Made by a program: the position numbers and the translations under genes
Shown here: in pieces, positions 1 to 7,020 of the stretch
Numbering within the stretch: position 1 is the stretch's first letter
Layout of the letters: each line of letters begins with the position of its first letter
NCBI GenBank assembly: GCA_900299205.1
Contig: OMIW01000149.1
Location: forward strand, 1 to 14,093
Length of the DNA: 14,093 bases
Reading direction: 5' to 3'
Source: Pseudomonadota bacterium
GTDB lineage: Bacteria; Bdellovibrionota_C; UBA2361; OMIW01
Notes under the pieces: generated by a model
What the model was told of the DNA's origin: nothing
The model's input: only the letters and a program-made list of their open reading frames with translations
Databases searched by the model: none

Positions 1-202
1 AGAAGGTAGCGAGGGGGTCGAACATACCACTAATGCGAAGCAGATGGAGCATGGTTGTGCTCTCACCACCGGGGAGAACTAATCGCTCGACTCTATCAAG
101 GTCTGCACAAGAACGGACCAACATCGCCTCGAGCCCAAGACGCTCGAATGCGGACCTGTGTGGCTCAACACACCCCTGGAGCGCGAGGATTCCAACCTTC
201 AT
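1..202 (-). CDS. pdxT: PdxT, glutaminase subunit of PLP synthase (partial, N-terminal 67 residues)
   Basis: This is the glutamine amidotransferase subunit of the DXP-independent pyridoxal 5'-phosphate synthase; it releases ammonia from glutamine and channels it to PdxS. The reading frame starts with ATG at 202 and runs off the window at position 1, so the catalytic Cys and the His/Glu residues are not visible. The visible start MKVGILALQGCVEPH matches the class I amidotransferase N-terminus of PdxT, where LALQGD or LALQGC followed by a conserved His is usual. The loop LVLPGGESTTM near residues 42-52 is the family's glutamine-binding and oxyanion region. A strong GGAGG lies 8 nt upstream of the ATG and decides the start. 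It follows pdxS on the same strand after 42 nt, the usual operon order. Identity is firm from the motifs and the neighbour; only the C-terminal two thirds is unseen. Confidence 0.93.
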   Translation of the reverse strand, partial: MKVGILALQGCVEPHRSAFERLGLEAMLVRSCADLDRVERLVLPGGESTTMLHLLRISGMFDPLATF

Positions 203-244
203 ATAAACTTCCTCCGCTCGCAAACACCTATCCGAAGATACCGA

Positions 245-1114
245 TCACCAACCTCGCTTTGCCAGCTCTGCCCCAGCCGGAATCTGACCTATCTCGATGC
301 CACGCATCGGCTCACCGAGCCCACGCGAAACCTCGAGCAGCCGAATCGGATCGGTGTAGAAAGCGGTTGCTACTACGATCGCGCGTGCAAAAGCCTTCGG
401 ATTACTCGAATGAAAAACCCCCGAACCGACAAAAACCGATTCAGCACCAAGCTGCCGGATGAGCGAAGCATCTGCGGGGGTCGCGACACCGCCTGCTGCG
501 AAGTTCGGTACCGGAAGGCGCCCCGCCCCTTTGACCTCCTCCAGTAACGCGAGAGGAACTCGATACTCGAGCGCCTTCGCCTCTAACTCTGAGCCCGCCA
601 CATTTCGAAGCACCCCAAGTTCGCTCGTAATCTGCCGCATGTGACGAACCGCTTCGATAATGTTACCCGTACCCGCTTCACCCTTTGTGCGGATCATCGC
701 CGCACCTTCATTGATCCGTCGCAACGCCTCGCCAAGATTGCACGCACCACACACGAAGGGTGTCTTGAATAGCGATTTATCAATATGGAATTGCGGGTCG
801 GCTGGAGTGAGCACCTCTGACTCGTCGATGAAATCGACCCCGATAGCCTCGAGAATCTGAGCTTCTGCAATGTGTCCTATACGAACCTTCGCCATCACCG
901 GGATGCTCACCGCAGCTTTTATCTCCTCTATCAATCGAGGATCGCTCATCCGAGCGACACCGCCCTGCTTGCGAATATCAGAGGGAACCCGCTCAAGCGC
1001 CATCACCGCAACAGCACCCGCATCCTCCGCGATCCGCGCCTGCTCCGCGGTTACTACATCCATGATTACCCCGTTACAGAGCATCTCGGCCAGACCGACT
1101 TTTGTGTTCATCAT
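245..1114 (-). CDS. pdxS: PdxS, pyridoxal 5'-phosphate synthase lyase subunit
   Basis: PdxS condenses ribose 5-phosphate, glyceraldehyde 3-phosphate and ammonia (from PdxT) into PLP, as a dodecameric (beta/alpha)8 barrel in the cytosol. The 289-residue protein is full length for the family. Active-site residues are where expected: Asp19 in [12 protein letters not shown], Lys76 in [10 protein letters not shown] (Schiff base with ribose 5-phosphate) and Lys144 in [11 protein letters not shown] (second Schiff-base lysine). All three are offset by five from the B. subtilis D24/K81/K149 numbering. The C-terminal phosphate site GGVATPADA and GSGVF is intact. Two ATG codons are adjacent (1114 and 1111); AGGA lies 8 nt before the first, so either could serve. 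pdxT follows 42 nt downstream. A sigma70-type promoter lies at 1192-1221, giving a leader of about 70 nt with a small hairpin. Confidence 0.98.
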   Translation of the reverse strand: MMNTKVGLAEMLCNGVIMDVVTAEQARIAEDAGAVAVMALERVPSDIRKQGGVARMSDPRLIEEIKAAVSIPVMAKVRIGHIAEAQILEAIGVDFIDESEVLTPADPQFHIDKSLFKTPFVCGACNLGEALRRINEGAAMIRTKGEAGTGNIIEAVRHMRQITSELGVLRNVAGSELEAKALEYRVPLALLEEVKGAGRLPVPNFAAGGVATPADASLIRQLGAESVFVGSGVFHSSNPKAFARAIVVATAFYTDPIRLLEVSRGLGEPMRGIEIGQIPAGAELAKRGW

Positions 1115-1151
1115 GACTGCATTCCTGTTTAGAAACGGCGATAAGGAGAGG

Positions 1152-1175
1152 CAACTCTCGCCACGGGAGAGATTG
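1152..1175 (-). promoter_or_regulatory. Hairpin in the pdxS leader
   Basis: The predicted pdxS leader holds an inverted repeat, in plus-strand letters CAACTCTC, a 7-nt loop, then GAGAGATTG. The CTCTC/GAGAG core pairs perfectly and CAA/TTG extends it past one bulged A. It sits between the predicted transcription start (near 1185) and the ribosome binding site (near 1124-1127). It is not followed by a T run, so it is not an intrinsic terminator. It may stabilise the mRNA or be an operator; no known riboswitch class was recognised. Confidence 0.35.
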
Positions 1176-1191
1176 CGCGCAAAGCGCCTAA

Positions 1192-1221
1192 ATTATCACC
1201 CACAAAAAGCGAAGGGGTCAA
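1192..1221 (-). promoter_or_regulatory. Sigma70-type promoter of pdxST
   Basis: Read on the minus strand, the -35 box is TTGACC (1221-1216) and the -10 box is GATAAT (1197-1192), 18 bp apart. With TGATAA taken as the -10 box, the spacing is 17. Both boxes are near consensus, and the site lies about 80 bp upstream of the pdxS start with no gene between. The predicted start of transcription is near 1185. Confidence 0.7.
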
Positions 1222-1301
1222 GGATGGTGCCCCCCGACGGCTCGCTGCAATATCCGGGCTCGGGGGCGAACGAGGAGTATTGACTCACAACCTCGCAACA
1301 G

Positions 1302-1357
1302 AAAAAAGAGAAAGGGTTGCGGTCCGCCATGAATAACATCACAGCACCACAACCCTT
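1302..1357 (-). terminator. Probable intrinsic terminator of the membrane-protein gene
   Basis: Immediately after the stop codon at 1365, the minus strand has AAGGGTTG (1357-1350) and its exact complement CAACCCTT (1319-1312), separated by a loop of about 30 nt. A T-rich stretch TCTCTTTTTT (1311-1302) follows. Stem followed by a T run in the right orientation fits a Rho-independent terminator, although the loop is long. Confidence 0.5.
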
Positions 1358-1364
1358 AAGACCT

Positions 1365-2540
1365 TCATGAAGAACCCTCTTCGCTATCCGAGGAACCGGC
1401 CTCTTTTCGCGGAGAATCGGCGACCACCTCATTACGAGATGATGCAAGAGGCGAGGACTTCTCCGTTCCATCCTTCGGTTGAGCCGTCAAGAACATTGCA
1501 CCCGCAACCGCAAACGAGGCTATACCTCGAATGACAGATGCGATGACCACGCCAAGCGCGGTGCGGACTCGCGTCAGCACTGGCCCGAAGAGCCCTACCA
1601 CGAGTGGCTCGAGGAACCGAACCACAACTTGCCACCGGCTATACACCAACGCTTGGTTAATGATAGCCAGGAGTCCTACCTGAAGAGCGATGTTCTGTGA
1701 ACTGTTCTGGTGGGCGTGAATATACCAAACTGCATACAAACCCACACACACCGCCGTCTCAGCCACCGCCCGAAAGGCGAGGGATCCGAGATTGGCAGCG
1801 ACGAGAATCGCACCCTGAAGAGGAACGATCACGAGCGCAGGGATCCGGCGCCACCGCACGGCAATCGGCCCCTCTCCCGTAAGCAGGCCCACCTCAGCAT
1901 CCCGAGTCAGAACCTGCCAACTCCGGCCGACAAGGGCTCGAAATCCGGACAGGCTTCGAAATGCTGACCCACTCCATTGCGCTTTCCCGAGGAATTGTTT
2001 CACCTCAGTGAACGCAGAGGGATCATCAAGGCGGGGGACCCTCATCGGCAGCAGAACCACCGAAGGAGCATTACCCGTTGCGATGAGTTGCAACGCCGCA
2101 AATCCGCTCATGATCACCGCATGACCCAACACAATCGTGAGCCACAAAGCCTGAACGAACGGAACTCCAAGACCGAGGCGCACGAAAAGCCAAGCAACGC
2201 TCGGCTCTGCGGCTCGCTCAACGAGCTGAATAGCCGTCTGCACCCCCGCATCAAGGGCAAGGTGCCCGGCAAGAAGCAGATTAACGGCCCTTCCCTCCGG
2301 CAGATGGTCGAAGAGCGACCAAAGAAGAAAAAGGGATGTTGTGGCCGCCGTTGCCCACACAGCCCGCTGGATGTGCCCCTGGATTGGACGAGGGTCCGCA
2401 ACAACGGCTACCCCGACGAGAACTCCCAGCGAAAGAGATACAAACGGCCATCGGCCCAATAAAAACACCATCAGGATCGCTACCTTTGCAGCTAACCAGG
2501 CCGCAAGGGCTAGGCGCCCCGTAGTAAATCTTCGGTCCAT
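1365..2540 (-). CDS. Multi-pass inner-membrane protein of unknown function
   Basis: I do not recognise this 391-residue protein. Hydrophobic segments suggest six to nine membrane spans: about residues 10-29, 31-48, 60-77, 84-104, 115-153 (probably two), 233-275 (probably two), 284-300 and 308-352. Between the two hydrophobic blocks, residues 154-232 form a soluble, Arg/Lys-containing domain. The last 35 residues are a hydrophilic, Ser/Glu-rich acidic tail. No signal peptide cleavage site, transporter signature or catalytic motif is evident. The start ATG at 2540 has only a weak AAGG four bases upstream. The gene stands alone: a probable terminator follows it, and the tRNA-Gln promoter is divergent on its upstream side. 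Coding status is supported by the long uninterrupted frame and coherent membrane pattern, but no homolog comes to mind. Confidence 0.8.
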   Translation of the reverse strand: MDRRFTTGRLALAAWLAAKVAILMVFLLGRWPFVSLSLGVLVGVAVVADPRPIQGHIQRAVWATAATTSLFLLWSLFDHLPEGRAVNLLLAGHLALDAGVQTAIQLVERAAEPSVAWLFVRLGLGVPFVQALWLTIVLGHAVIMSGFAALQLIATGNAPSVVLLPMRVPRLDDPSAFTEVKQFLGKAQWSGSAFRSLSGFRALVGRSWQVLTRDAEVGLLTGEGPIAVRWRRIPALVIVPLQGAILVAANLGSLAFRAVAETAVCVGLYAVWYIHAHQNSSQNIALQVGLLAIINQALVYSRWQVVVRFLEPLVVGLFGPVLTRVRTALGVVIASVIRGIASFAVAGAMFLTAQPKDGTEKSSPLASSRNEVVADSPRKEAGSSDSEEGSS

Positions 2541-2639
2541 AAAACCTTCGGCAAACGGCCCTAGTTTGCCCTATAACCCCGAAGATTGCCAAAACATTGC
2601 GGCTCGTTGCCCTCTTTCTCGGATAAGTTTCGCTCGGTG

Positions 2640-2669
2640 TTGCCTTTTTGGCAGGCCTGTGATGATAAT
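2640..2669 (+). promoter_or_regulatory. Promoter of tRNA-Gln
   Basis: A -35 box TTGCCT (2640-2645) and a -10 box GATAAT (2664-2669) are 18 bp apart, or 17 bp if TGATAA is taken as the -10 box. Transcription would begin around 2676, right at the 5' end of the mature tRNA. A short inverted repeat (TGCC, five T, GGCA) covers the -35 region and part of the spacer. Confidence 0.6.
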
Positions 2670-2678
2670 TCTCTGTAT

Positions 2679-2749
2679 TCGCCCGTCGTCTAATGGTAAG
2701 ACTCTGGATTCTGATTCCAGCTATCGAGGTTCGAGTCCTTGCGGGCGAG
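2679..2749 (+). tRNA. tRNA-Gln (anticodon CUG)
   Basis: A full cloverleaf can be drawn. The acceptor stem TCGCCCG (2679-2685) pairs perfectly with CGGGCGA (2742-2748), and the D stem is GTC/GAC. The anticodon stem CTGGA/TCCAG encloses the loop TTCTGAT with anticodon CTG, and the T stem CGAGG/CCTTG encloses TTCGAGT. The weak first pair U1-A72 and the discriminator G73 are glutamine identity features known from E. coli. CCA is not encoded (the next bases are CATT), so it must be added after transcription. No clear terminator follows. Confidence 0.93.
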
Positions 2750-2801
2750 CATTCTGTGTCTCAGCGTCGAGCCGGTGATTCTTTGAAAGTTGGCCTCTAG
2801 G

Positions 2802-2849
2802 ACAGTCGCCCTCCAGTGCAGTCGCCATCCAGTACAGCCGCCATCTAGC
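2802..2849. repeat. 16-bp tandem repeat, three units
   Basis: Three consecutive 16-bp units read ACAGTCGCCCTCCAGT, GCAGTCGCCATCCAGT and ACAGCCGCCATCTAGC. Adjacent units differ by two and four bases. A decayed partial unit (GGCCTCTAG, 2792-2800) appears just upstream. The array lies about 50 bp past the tRNA-Gln 3' end and is not in a supported reading frame. Confidence 0.75.
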
Positions 2850-2971
2850 TGTCACTTAATATCTCCAGTTCTCTCTCAGCTATCTCCCGCTCAAGGGTAG
2901 TTCACGCACGCTTGGCAGGCAGCAATTCCCCTTGCACCGATACTCCGTTACCCTTTTTCTTTTTCCGTTTT

Positions 2972-2988
2972 CCCCTCTCCTTGAGGGG
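2972..2988. repeat. GC-rich inverted repeat upstream of the TPR lipoprotein gene
   Basis: A perfect 6-bp stem CCCCTC/GAGGGG encloses the loop TCCTT. T-rich tracts precede it on the plus strand (A-rich ones follow it on the minus strand), which is the wrong orientation for an intrinsic terminator in either direction. It could be a structured leader or a protein-binding site. Confidence 0.4.
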
Positions 2989-3104
2989 TGCACGTTTCGT
3001 ACTTAATCCTTACACTACCAGAAGCCCTCAGGTGGGGGCGTGCGATGTGCGCGAGACAACCCGGTCAGAACGGTGCGATGATGGCCTTGGGAGGCAAAAG
3101 CAGA

Positions 3105-4991
3105 ATGATCACCCCCCTACCCCCAGTAGCTGGCTCCCTCATGATGCACCGCCCTCCCTCTCCTTATCTGTTGACCTCGACGAGGGCCTCATCAACTCTC
3201 CTGACCATCGCCTTTGCCCTTTCCACGACCGGATGCTCCATTCTTACTGAGCCCCGCCCAACGGATCAGAGTAAGAAGACGTTCGACCTGAGCGTCGAGA
3301 GAACCCGATCAGTCGTCATGGATCGCGATATCAGCCGTGCCTCTGAGGGATACTATCAGTTTTTGGTCGGCCAACTCCGCTACGATGCAGAGGATTTTTC
3401 CGGTGCGATGATGAGCCTTCGGCGGGCCGAAGCACTCATTGGAACCCCTGTGCCCGAGCTCAACGTCCGACTCGCAGAGTTAGAGCTCAAAGAGGGAAAT
3501 CTCGAGGCGGCACTTCAACAGAGTACGCAGGCACTCGAGGTTGAACCCTCCGAGGTTAAAGTACTCCTGCTTCATGCGGGAATACTTGACGCTCTTGAGC
3601 GAGGGGCTGAAGCACTCCCTTTCTATGAGCAGGTGATCGAGAAAGAACCGACGAGCGTTGATGGCTATCTTATCCTCTCGGGTCTTTTGATGAAGTTAAA
3701 TCGCAACGCAGAGGCGATTTCGGTTCTCAAGAGGTACATTCCAAACGACCCCGATGACTCATTGGTCCTTTACTTCCTTGGGCGAGCTTACGAGGCAACC
3801 GACGATCTTGCCGAAGCAGAGTCTTCAATCCATCGCGCCTACGAGCTCAATCCCGAAAATCTGCCCATTTGCGTCGATTATGCCAGGATACTCGTACGAC
3901 GCTCGAAAAATTCTCAAGCAAAAGAGATTTGCCGTCACATCCTTGAACGCGACCCCCGAAACATCATCGCCCGGAAGATTTTGGGAACGCTCCTAATCAG
4001 CGACAACGAGTTGGATGAAGCGCTCGAGCAACTCCGGCTTCTTGAGGATGTCGAAGAGGACACAACCGATACCCGATTCAAGATCGCTCTCATTCACATC
4101 CAGAAGCAACAGTTCCAAGAAGCTGAACGAGAGCTTCAACTCATCATTGCTCAACAACCGGAACACGGAGGCGCCCGCTACTACCTCGCGACCATCCTCG
4201 CAAGCACCAACAAACTCCCTCAGGCTCTCGAGCAGATTTCGCAGATACCGACAACGAACGAGCTCTATGCCAAAGCGAATGCATTTGCGAGCTTTATCTG
4301 CAAAGAGGCTCACAATATCCCATGTGCCCTAGAGTCGATAAAAAAGGCATATGAGGCCGACAACGGCCAATCGCCTCAAATATTTACCTTCTATATAACG
4401 ATCCTGAGAGAAGCAAAAAAGCTCGAGGAAGCGCGCACTCTCCTCGAGTCAGCGATTGGGAAGCAGTCTGAGGCCTACGACCTTCGCTATGACTATGTTA
4501 TGACTCTACACGACCTCGGTGAAGAAGAGGCCGCCTATCAGGAGGCTCGGTCCATTATCGCCGCACAACCAGACCATCCCGAAAGCCTTAATTTTGTGGC
4601 GTACCTAATGGCAGAACGAGGTGAGGATCTCGTCGAAGCAGAGAAGCTCAGCAGAAGAGCCATTCACCTCCGACCTCGCGAGGGATATTTTCACGATACC
4701 CTCGGTTGGATAATTCTAAAACGGGGTAGGATTGATGAAGCAATCATAGAGCTCCGCCACGCGACTGAACTACTCCCCCGAGATCCCACGATCCTCGAGC
4801 ACCTGGGAGACGCTCTCGCGGTGAAGGATCAACACGATGAAGCAGCAAAAGTGTATGAGCGGGCGATTGAGGCCTTCGGAACATCTGCCGCTGAACCCGC
4901 GACGAATCAGGAGCGAACTGAGCGACAACGGCTCGAAGAAAAACGTGATGCAGCAAAGGGAAAGCTCCAAAACCTCCCCTCTGAAAATTAA
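3105..4991 (+). CDS. Tetratricopeptide-repeat outer-membrane lipoprotein
   Basis: The 628-residue protein has an N-terminal lipoprotein signal ending in LTIAFALSTTGC, with the lipidated Cys at residue 44. Ser at +2 argues for outer-membrane rather than inner-membrane retention. After a short linker (EPRPTDQSKK) come about fourteen TPR-like helical pairs, recognisable by patterns such as LGRAYEATDDLAEAESSIHR, LGWIILKRGRIDEAIIELRH and LGDALAVKDQHDEAAKVYER. A charged helix closes the protein. TPR superhelices bind partner proteins; a role in envelope assembly is inferred. The frame is open from 2988, but ATG 3105 has GGGAGG 10 nt upstream and gives a reasonable signal peptide. ATG 3141 is the alternative, with a shorter, more usual signal (32 residues to the Cys) but no ribosome binding site. 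The LolB-like gene follows after 29 nt. The last repeats resemble TPR lipoproteins found beside lolB in other proteobacteria. Confidence 0.92.
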   Translation: MITPLPPVAGSLMMHRPPSPYLLTSTRASSTLLTIAFALSTTGCSILTEPRPTDQSKKTFDLSVERTRSVVMDRDISRASEGYYQFLVGQLRYDAEDFSGAMMSLRRAEALIGTPVPELNVRLAELELKEGNLEAALQQSTQALEVEPSEVKVLLLHAGILDALERGAEALPFYEQVIEKEPTSVDGYLILSGLLMKLNRNAEAISVLKRYIPNDPDDSLVLYFLGRAYEATDDLAEAESSIHRAYELNPENLPICVDYARILVRRSKNSQAKEICRHILERDPRNIIARKILGTLLISDNELDEALEQLRLLEDVEEDTTDTRFKIALIHIQKQQFQEAERELQLIIAQQPEHGGARYYLATILASTNKLPQALEQISQIPTTNELYAKANAFASFICKEAHNIPCALESIKKAYEADNGQSPQIFTFYITILREAKKLEEARTLLESAIGKQSEAYDLRYDYVMTLHDLGEEEAAYQEARSIIAAQPDHPESLNFVAYLMAERGEDLVEAEKLSRRAIHLRPREGYFHDTLGWIILKRGRIDEAIIELRHATELLPRDPTILEHLGDALAVKDQHDEAAKVYERAIEAFGTSAAEPATNQERTERQRLEEKRDAAKGKLQNLPSEN

Positions 4992-5020
4992 TCTTCCCTT
5001 AACCTTCTCAGGAGCTATCA

Positions 5021-5881
5021 ATGGGTCACTTACACCTCTTTTCATTACCCAACCGCTTCCTTTTGGTTTTTCCGATTACCGTTATCGCCACTGGCTGCGC
5101 CATCCTTTTTGGCGGAGGCGAACCCCCCATCGTAGGCAATCTTCTCGCGGGAAAGAGTCGTACAGCCATCATTGAGCGACTCTCCACAGAATCAAGACTC
5201 CCTGCGAATCTGAAAGCTCTCGTCCGAGCAACCGTAACTCGACCAGCCGACGCGACCACTTCAGGTGAAAGCCCCTCGCAACGCACTACCTCAACCGAAT
5301 CTTTTCGCTACGCGCTTATTTACGCGACCCCCGACAAAATTAGATTCGACCTTTTCCCGCTCAACTCAGCCATAACTCTTCAACAGCTCACTGCTAACGG
5401 TGGAAGAGCGACTCTCATCGATTTCACCACAAAAGAGGCAATCTCGGGCGATACCGCAGAAACCTTTAGTAAATCATTCCTTCAGGTTCCTGCTACCGAG
5501 CAAGAGATCGCCTCCCTCATCTTAGGCCGCATTCCTCCCCTCTCCCTCACTGACGCCTCACTCAAAATTTACCAAAGCGCCTCCGAGATCGCAGTCGTCA
5601 AAGGAAACAACGAATTCAGCTGGAGGATGCGTGCTGATACACTCGCAATGGAGGAGCTCAAAGTCCACGAAAAGGTAACTGGTAAGCTTCTTGCTTCCGC
5701 TCGCTACAGCGATATCATAGCGTGTGGTGCTCACCATATACCGAGTAAAGTGGTCGTTTCCCTCCCGACCGACGACTCGACCCTCACCTTTATCCATAGT
5801 AAATCGGAGTGTACAACTCCTGTTCGCAGTGATCTGTTCGACCTGCGTATACCCCGGGGGTTTGGGGCACGGGAGGGGTGA
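5021..5881 (+). CDS. LolB-like outer-membrane lipoprotein
   Basis: The 286-residue protein starts with a lipoprotein signal, LVFPITVIATGC, placing the lipidated Cys at residue 26; Ala at +2 is compatible with outer-membrane sorting. The rest is rich in beta-strand-like segments, for example FRYALIYATPDKIRFDLFPL, LLASARYSDII and SKVVVSLPTDDSTLTF. This resembles the LolA/LolB half-barrel (and the related DUF4292 lipoproteins) that carries or inserts lipoproteins in the outer membrane. There is no clear-cut motif, and it is longer than E. coli LolB (about 207 residues), so the family call rests on fold pattern and context. AGGAG lies 6 nt before the ATG. It follows the TPR lipoprotein by 29 nt and is probably co-transcribed. 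Its stop lies only 19 nt from the stop of the convergent ABC gene, and no terminator is obvious between them. Confidence 0.72.
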   Translation: MGHLHLFSLPNRFLLVFPITVIATGCAILFGGGEPPIVGNLLAGKSRTAIIERLSTESRLPANLKALVRATVTRPADATTSGESPSQRTTSTESFRYALIYATPDKIRFDLFPLNSAITLQQLTANGGRATLIDFTTKEAISGDTAETFSKSFLQVPATEQEIASLILGRIPPLSLTDASLKIYQSASEIAVVKGNNEFSWRMRADTLAMEELKVHEKVTGKLLASARYSDIIACGAHHIPSKVVVSLPTDDSTLTFIHSKSECTTPVRSDLFDLRIPRGFGAREG

Positions 5882-5900
5882 GCAAAGGGATTCAGAGAGA

Positions 5901-6638
5901 CTAATCGATAGCCAGGGCTGACGTTGTAATCCTCATAAATATCTCCTCAAGGTTCGCGCCCTCCACTCCCGCTTGAGCGCGAATCTCATCTATCCGGCCT
6001 ATCGTAAGAACTTTCCCCCCCTCGATAATTGCCACCCGATCGGCGATCTCTTCGGCAACATGAAGAGAATGGGTCGAGAGAAGAATGGAAGTGCCCTGCG
6101 AGCGGTACTCCTTCAGTCTCTTTTTAAGCAGCTTTGCCCCATATGGATCCAGTCCAACCATCGGTTCATCAAAAATGAGCACCTGTGGTTCGTGGAGGAG
6201 GGCTGCAACCGTGGCAAGCCGCTGCTTCATACCATGCGAGAGCGCGTCAATCAGAACATGCTGCTTTTCGATCAGCCCATATTCCGCGAGCAGTTGCGTC
6301 CCCCTCTCCTCAATCACCGGTCGAGAGAGATTGTACAGCTGACCCACGAAATAAAGCAGCTCTCGGGGGGCGAGCTTTGGGTACAGGTAAGGGCGATCAG
6401 GAATGTATCCAATAATCGATTTCGCATTTATCGGCGCATCGTAGAGGTCATACCCTCCGATAGTGATCGTTCCTCCCGTTGGTCGCAGAATTCCCGACAA
6501 CATCCGCAGCGTCGTTGTTTTACCGGCTCCGTTTACCCCCAGAAAGCCGAAAATCTCACCAGACTCGACCGAAAAGGAGATATCACTAACGGCATTAAAG
6601 GAGCCGAACGAGCGGCTAAGATGTTCGACGGTGATCAT
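5901..6638 (-). CDS. ABC transporter ATP-binding protein
   Basis: This 245-residue protein is a complete ABC nucleotide-binding domain that would power a membrane permease from the cytosol. It has Walker A GVNGAGKTT (34-42), signature LSHGMKQR (133-140), Walker B VLIFDEP (153-159) and switch His190 in LLSTHS. The Q-loop position carries Asp81 in GYIPDRPYLYPKL instead of Gln; I recall this variant from ABC-2-type (CcmA/YhaQ-like) ATPases, so it need not mean loss of activity. The substrate cannot be told. No permease gene is adjacent: downstream lies the convergent LolB-like gene, and upstream about 380 bp of non-coding DNA. Its ATG has no visible Shine-Dalgarno sequence. It may act with a permease encoded elsewhere; the unrecognised membrane protein at 1365-2540 is in the window but there is no evidence linking the two. 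Confidence 0.93.
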   Translation of the reverse strand: MITVEHLSRSFGSFNAVSDISFSVESGEIFGFLGVNGAGKTTTLRMLSGILRPTGGTITIGGYDLYDAPINAKSIIGYIPDRPYLYPKLAPRELLYFVGQLYNLSRPVIEERGTQLLAEYGLIEKQHVLIDALSHGMKQRLATVAALLHEPQVLIFDEPMVGLDPYGAKLLKKRLKEYRSQGTSILLSTHSLHVAEEIADRVAIIEGGKVLTIGRIDEIRAQAGVEGANLEEIFMRITTSALAID

Positions 6639-7020
6639 GGTGACGATAGGAGATGTATGGGGAATGGGATGCCAGACCAGAGGTGATACAGATGAGGCCC
6701 TTGGGTAGGATGCAGCGAACGAGCTATCGTACTCAGCGGGACTATCTTCAGCCCCTCCGAGTACACCCGTTTGACGATAACGCCGTCGTCATAAAAAGCT
6801 GAAAAAATTCAACTACTCTTGTTATCCAATAAATCTACCCGCCAAGCCCTCTACCCTTGTTTGACAGGTATTGAATCGACTCTCCATCCCATCGCTCGAT
6901 TAATCCCATACATCCTCGCCAACCTCACTTCGGGCAATTCGGGCAATATGGCCATACTATCCCGTCTCCAAAGATGCTCGGAATGAGAGAGCTTTACCTC
7001 TGGGATTGGGAGCTGTTCCC
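6639..7020. other. Intergenic region upstream of the ABC ATPase gene
   Basis: No gene is supported in this 382-bp stretch. It contains an inverted repeat TGACGA/TCGTCA (6772-6791) and a further TGACGA right before the ABC start (6641-6646). It also contains a tandem 9-bp duplication TTCGGGCAA (6929-6937 and 6938-6946) and an AT-rich patch around 6790-6835. A consensus-like TTGACA (plus strand, about 6862-6867) has no partner -10 box at the right distance. It probably carries the promoter of the ABC gene and the 3' end of the trmB-thiolase-TerB transcript. Confidence 0.6.
6772..6791. repeat. Inverted repeat, possible operator of the ABC gene
   Basis: TGACGA (6772-6777) and its exact complement TCGTCA (6786-6791) are separated by 8 nt, so half-site centres are 14 bp apart. 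A third copy, TGACGATA at 6641-6648, repeats the first arm plus two bases just upstream of the ABC gene start. Neither orientation has a T run that would make it a terminator. Confidence 0.35.

Larger units (their letters stand above)
2750..3104. other. Non-coding stretch between tRNA-Gln and the TPR lipoprotein gene
   Basis: No convincing gene is seen here. Open frames reaching into it from downstream lack coding character and lie ahead of the better-supported start at 3105. The stretch holds a 16-bp tandem repeat (2802-2849), a pyrimidine-rich tract (about 2951-2982) and a GC-rich hairpin (2972-2988). A poor candidate promoter, TTGAGG at 2981-2986 with TAATCC 17 bp later, could drive the lipoprotein operon. 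Confidence 0.6.

Noticed and set aside
245-1283. Several plus-strand frames antisense to pdxS
   Set aside because: They are shadows of a highly conserved gene on the other strand.
1196-1471. 91-residue minus-strand frame after the membrane protein
   Set aside because: It overlaps the membrane-protein C-terminus in another frame and runs through the terminator and the pdxS promoter.
2802-2849. CRISPR array
   Set aside because: The 16-bp units are directly adjacent without spacers and no cas gene is present.
2988-3104. N-terminal extension of the TPR lipoprotein starting at ATG 2988
   Set aside because: It would put about 80 residues ahead of the lipidated Cys, far too long for a signal peptide, and ATG 3105 has a good GGGAGG upstream.
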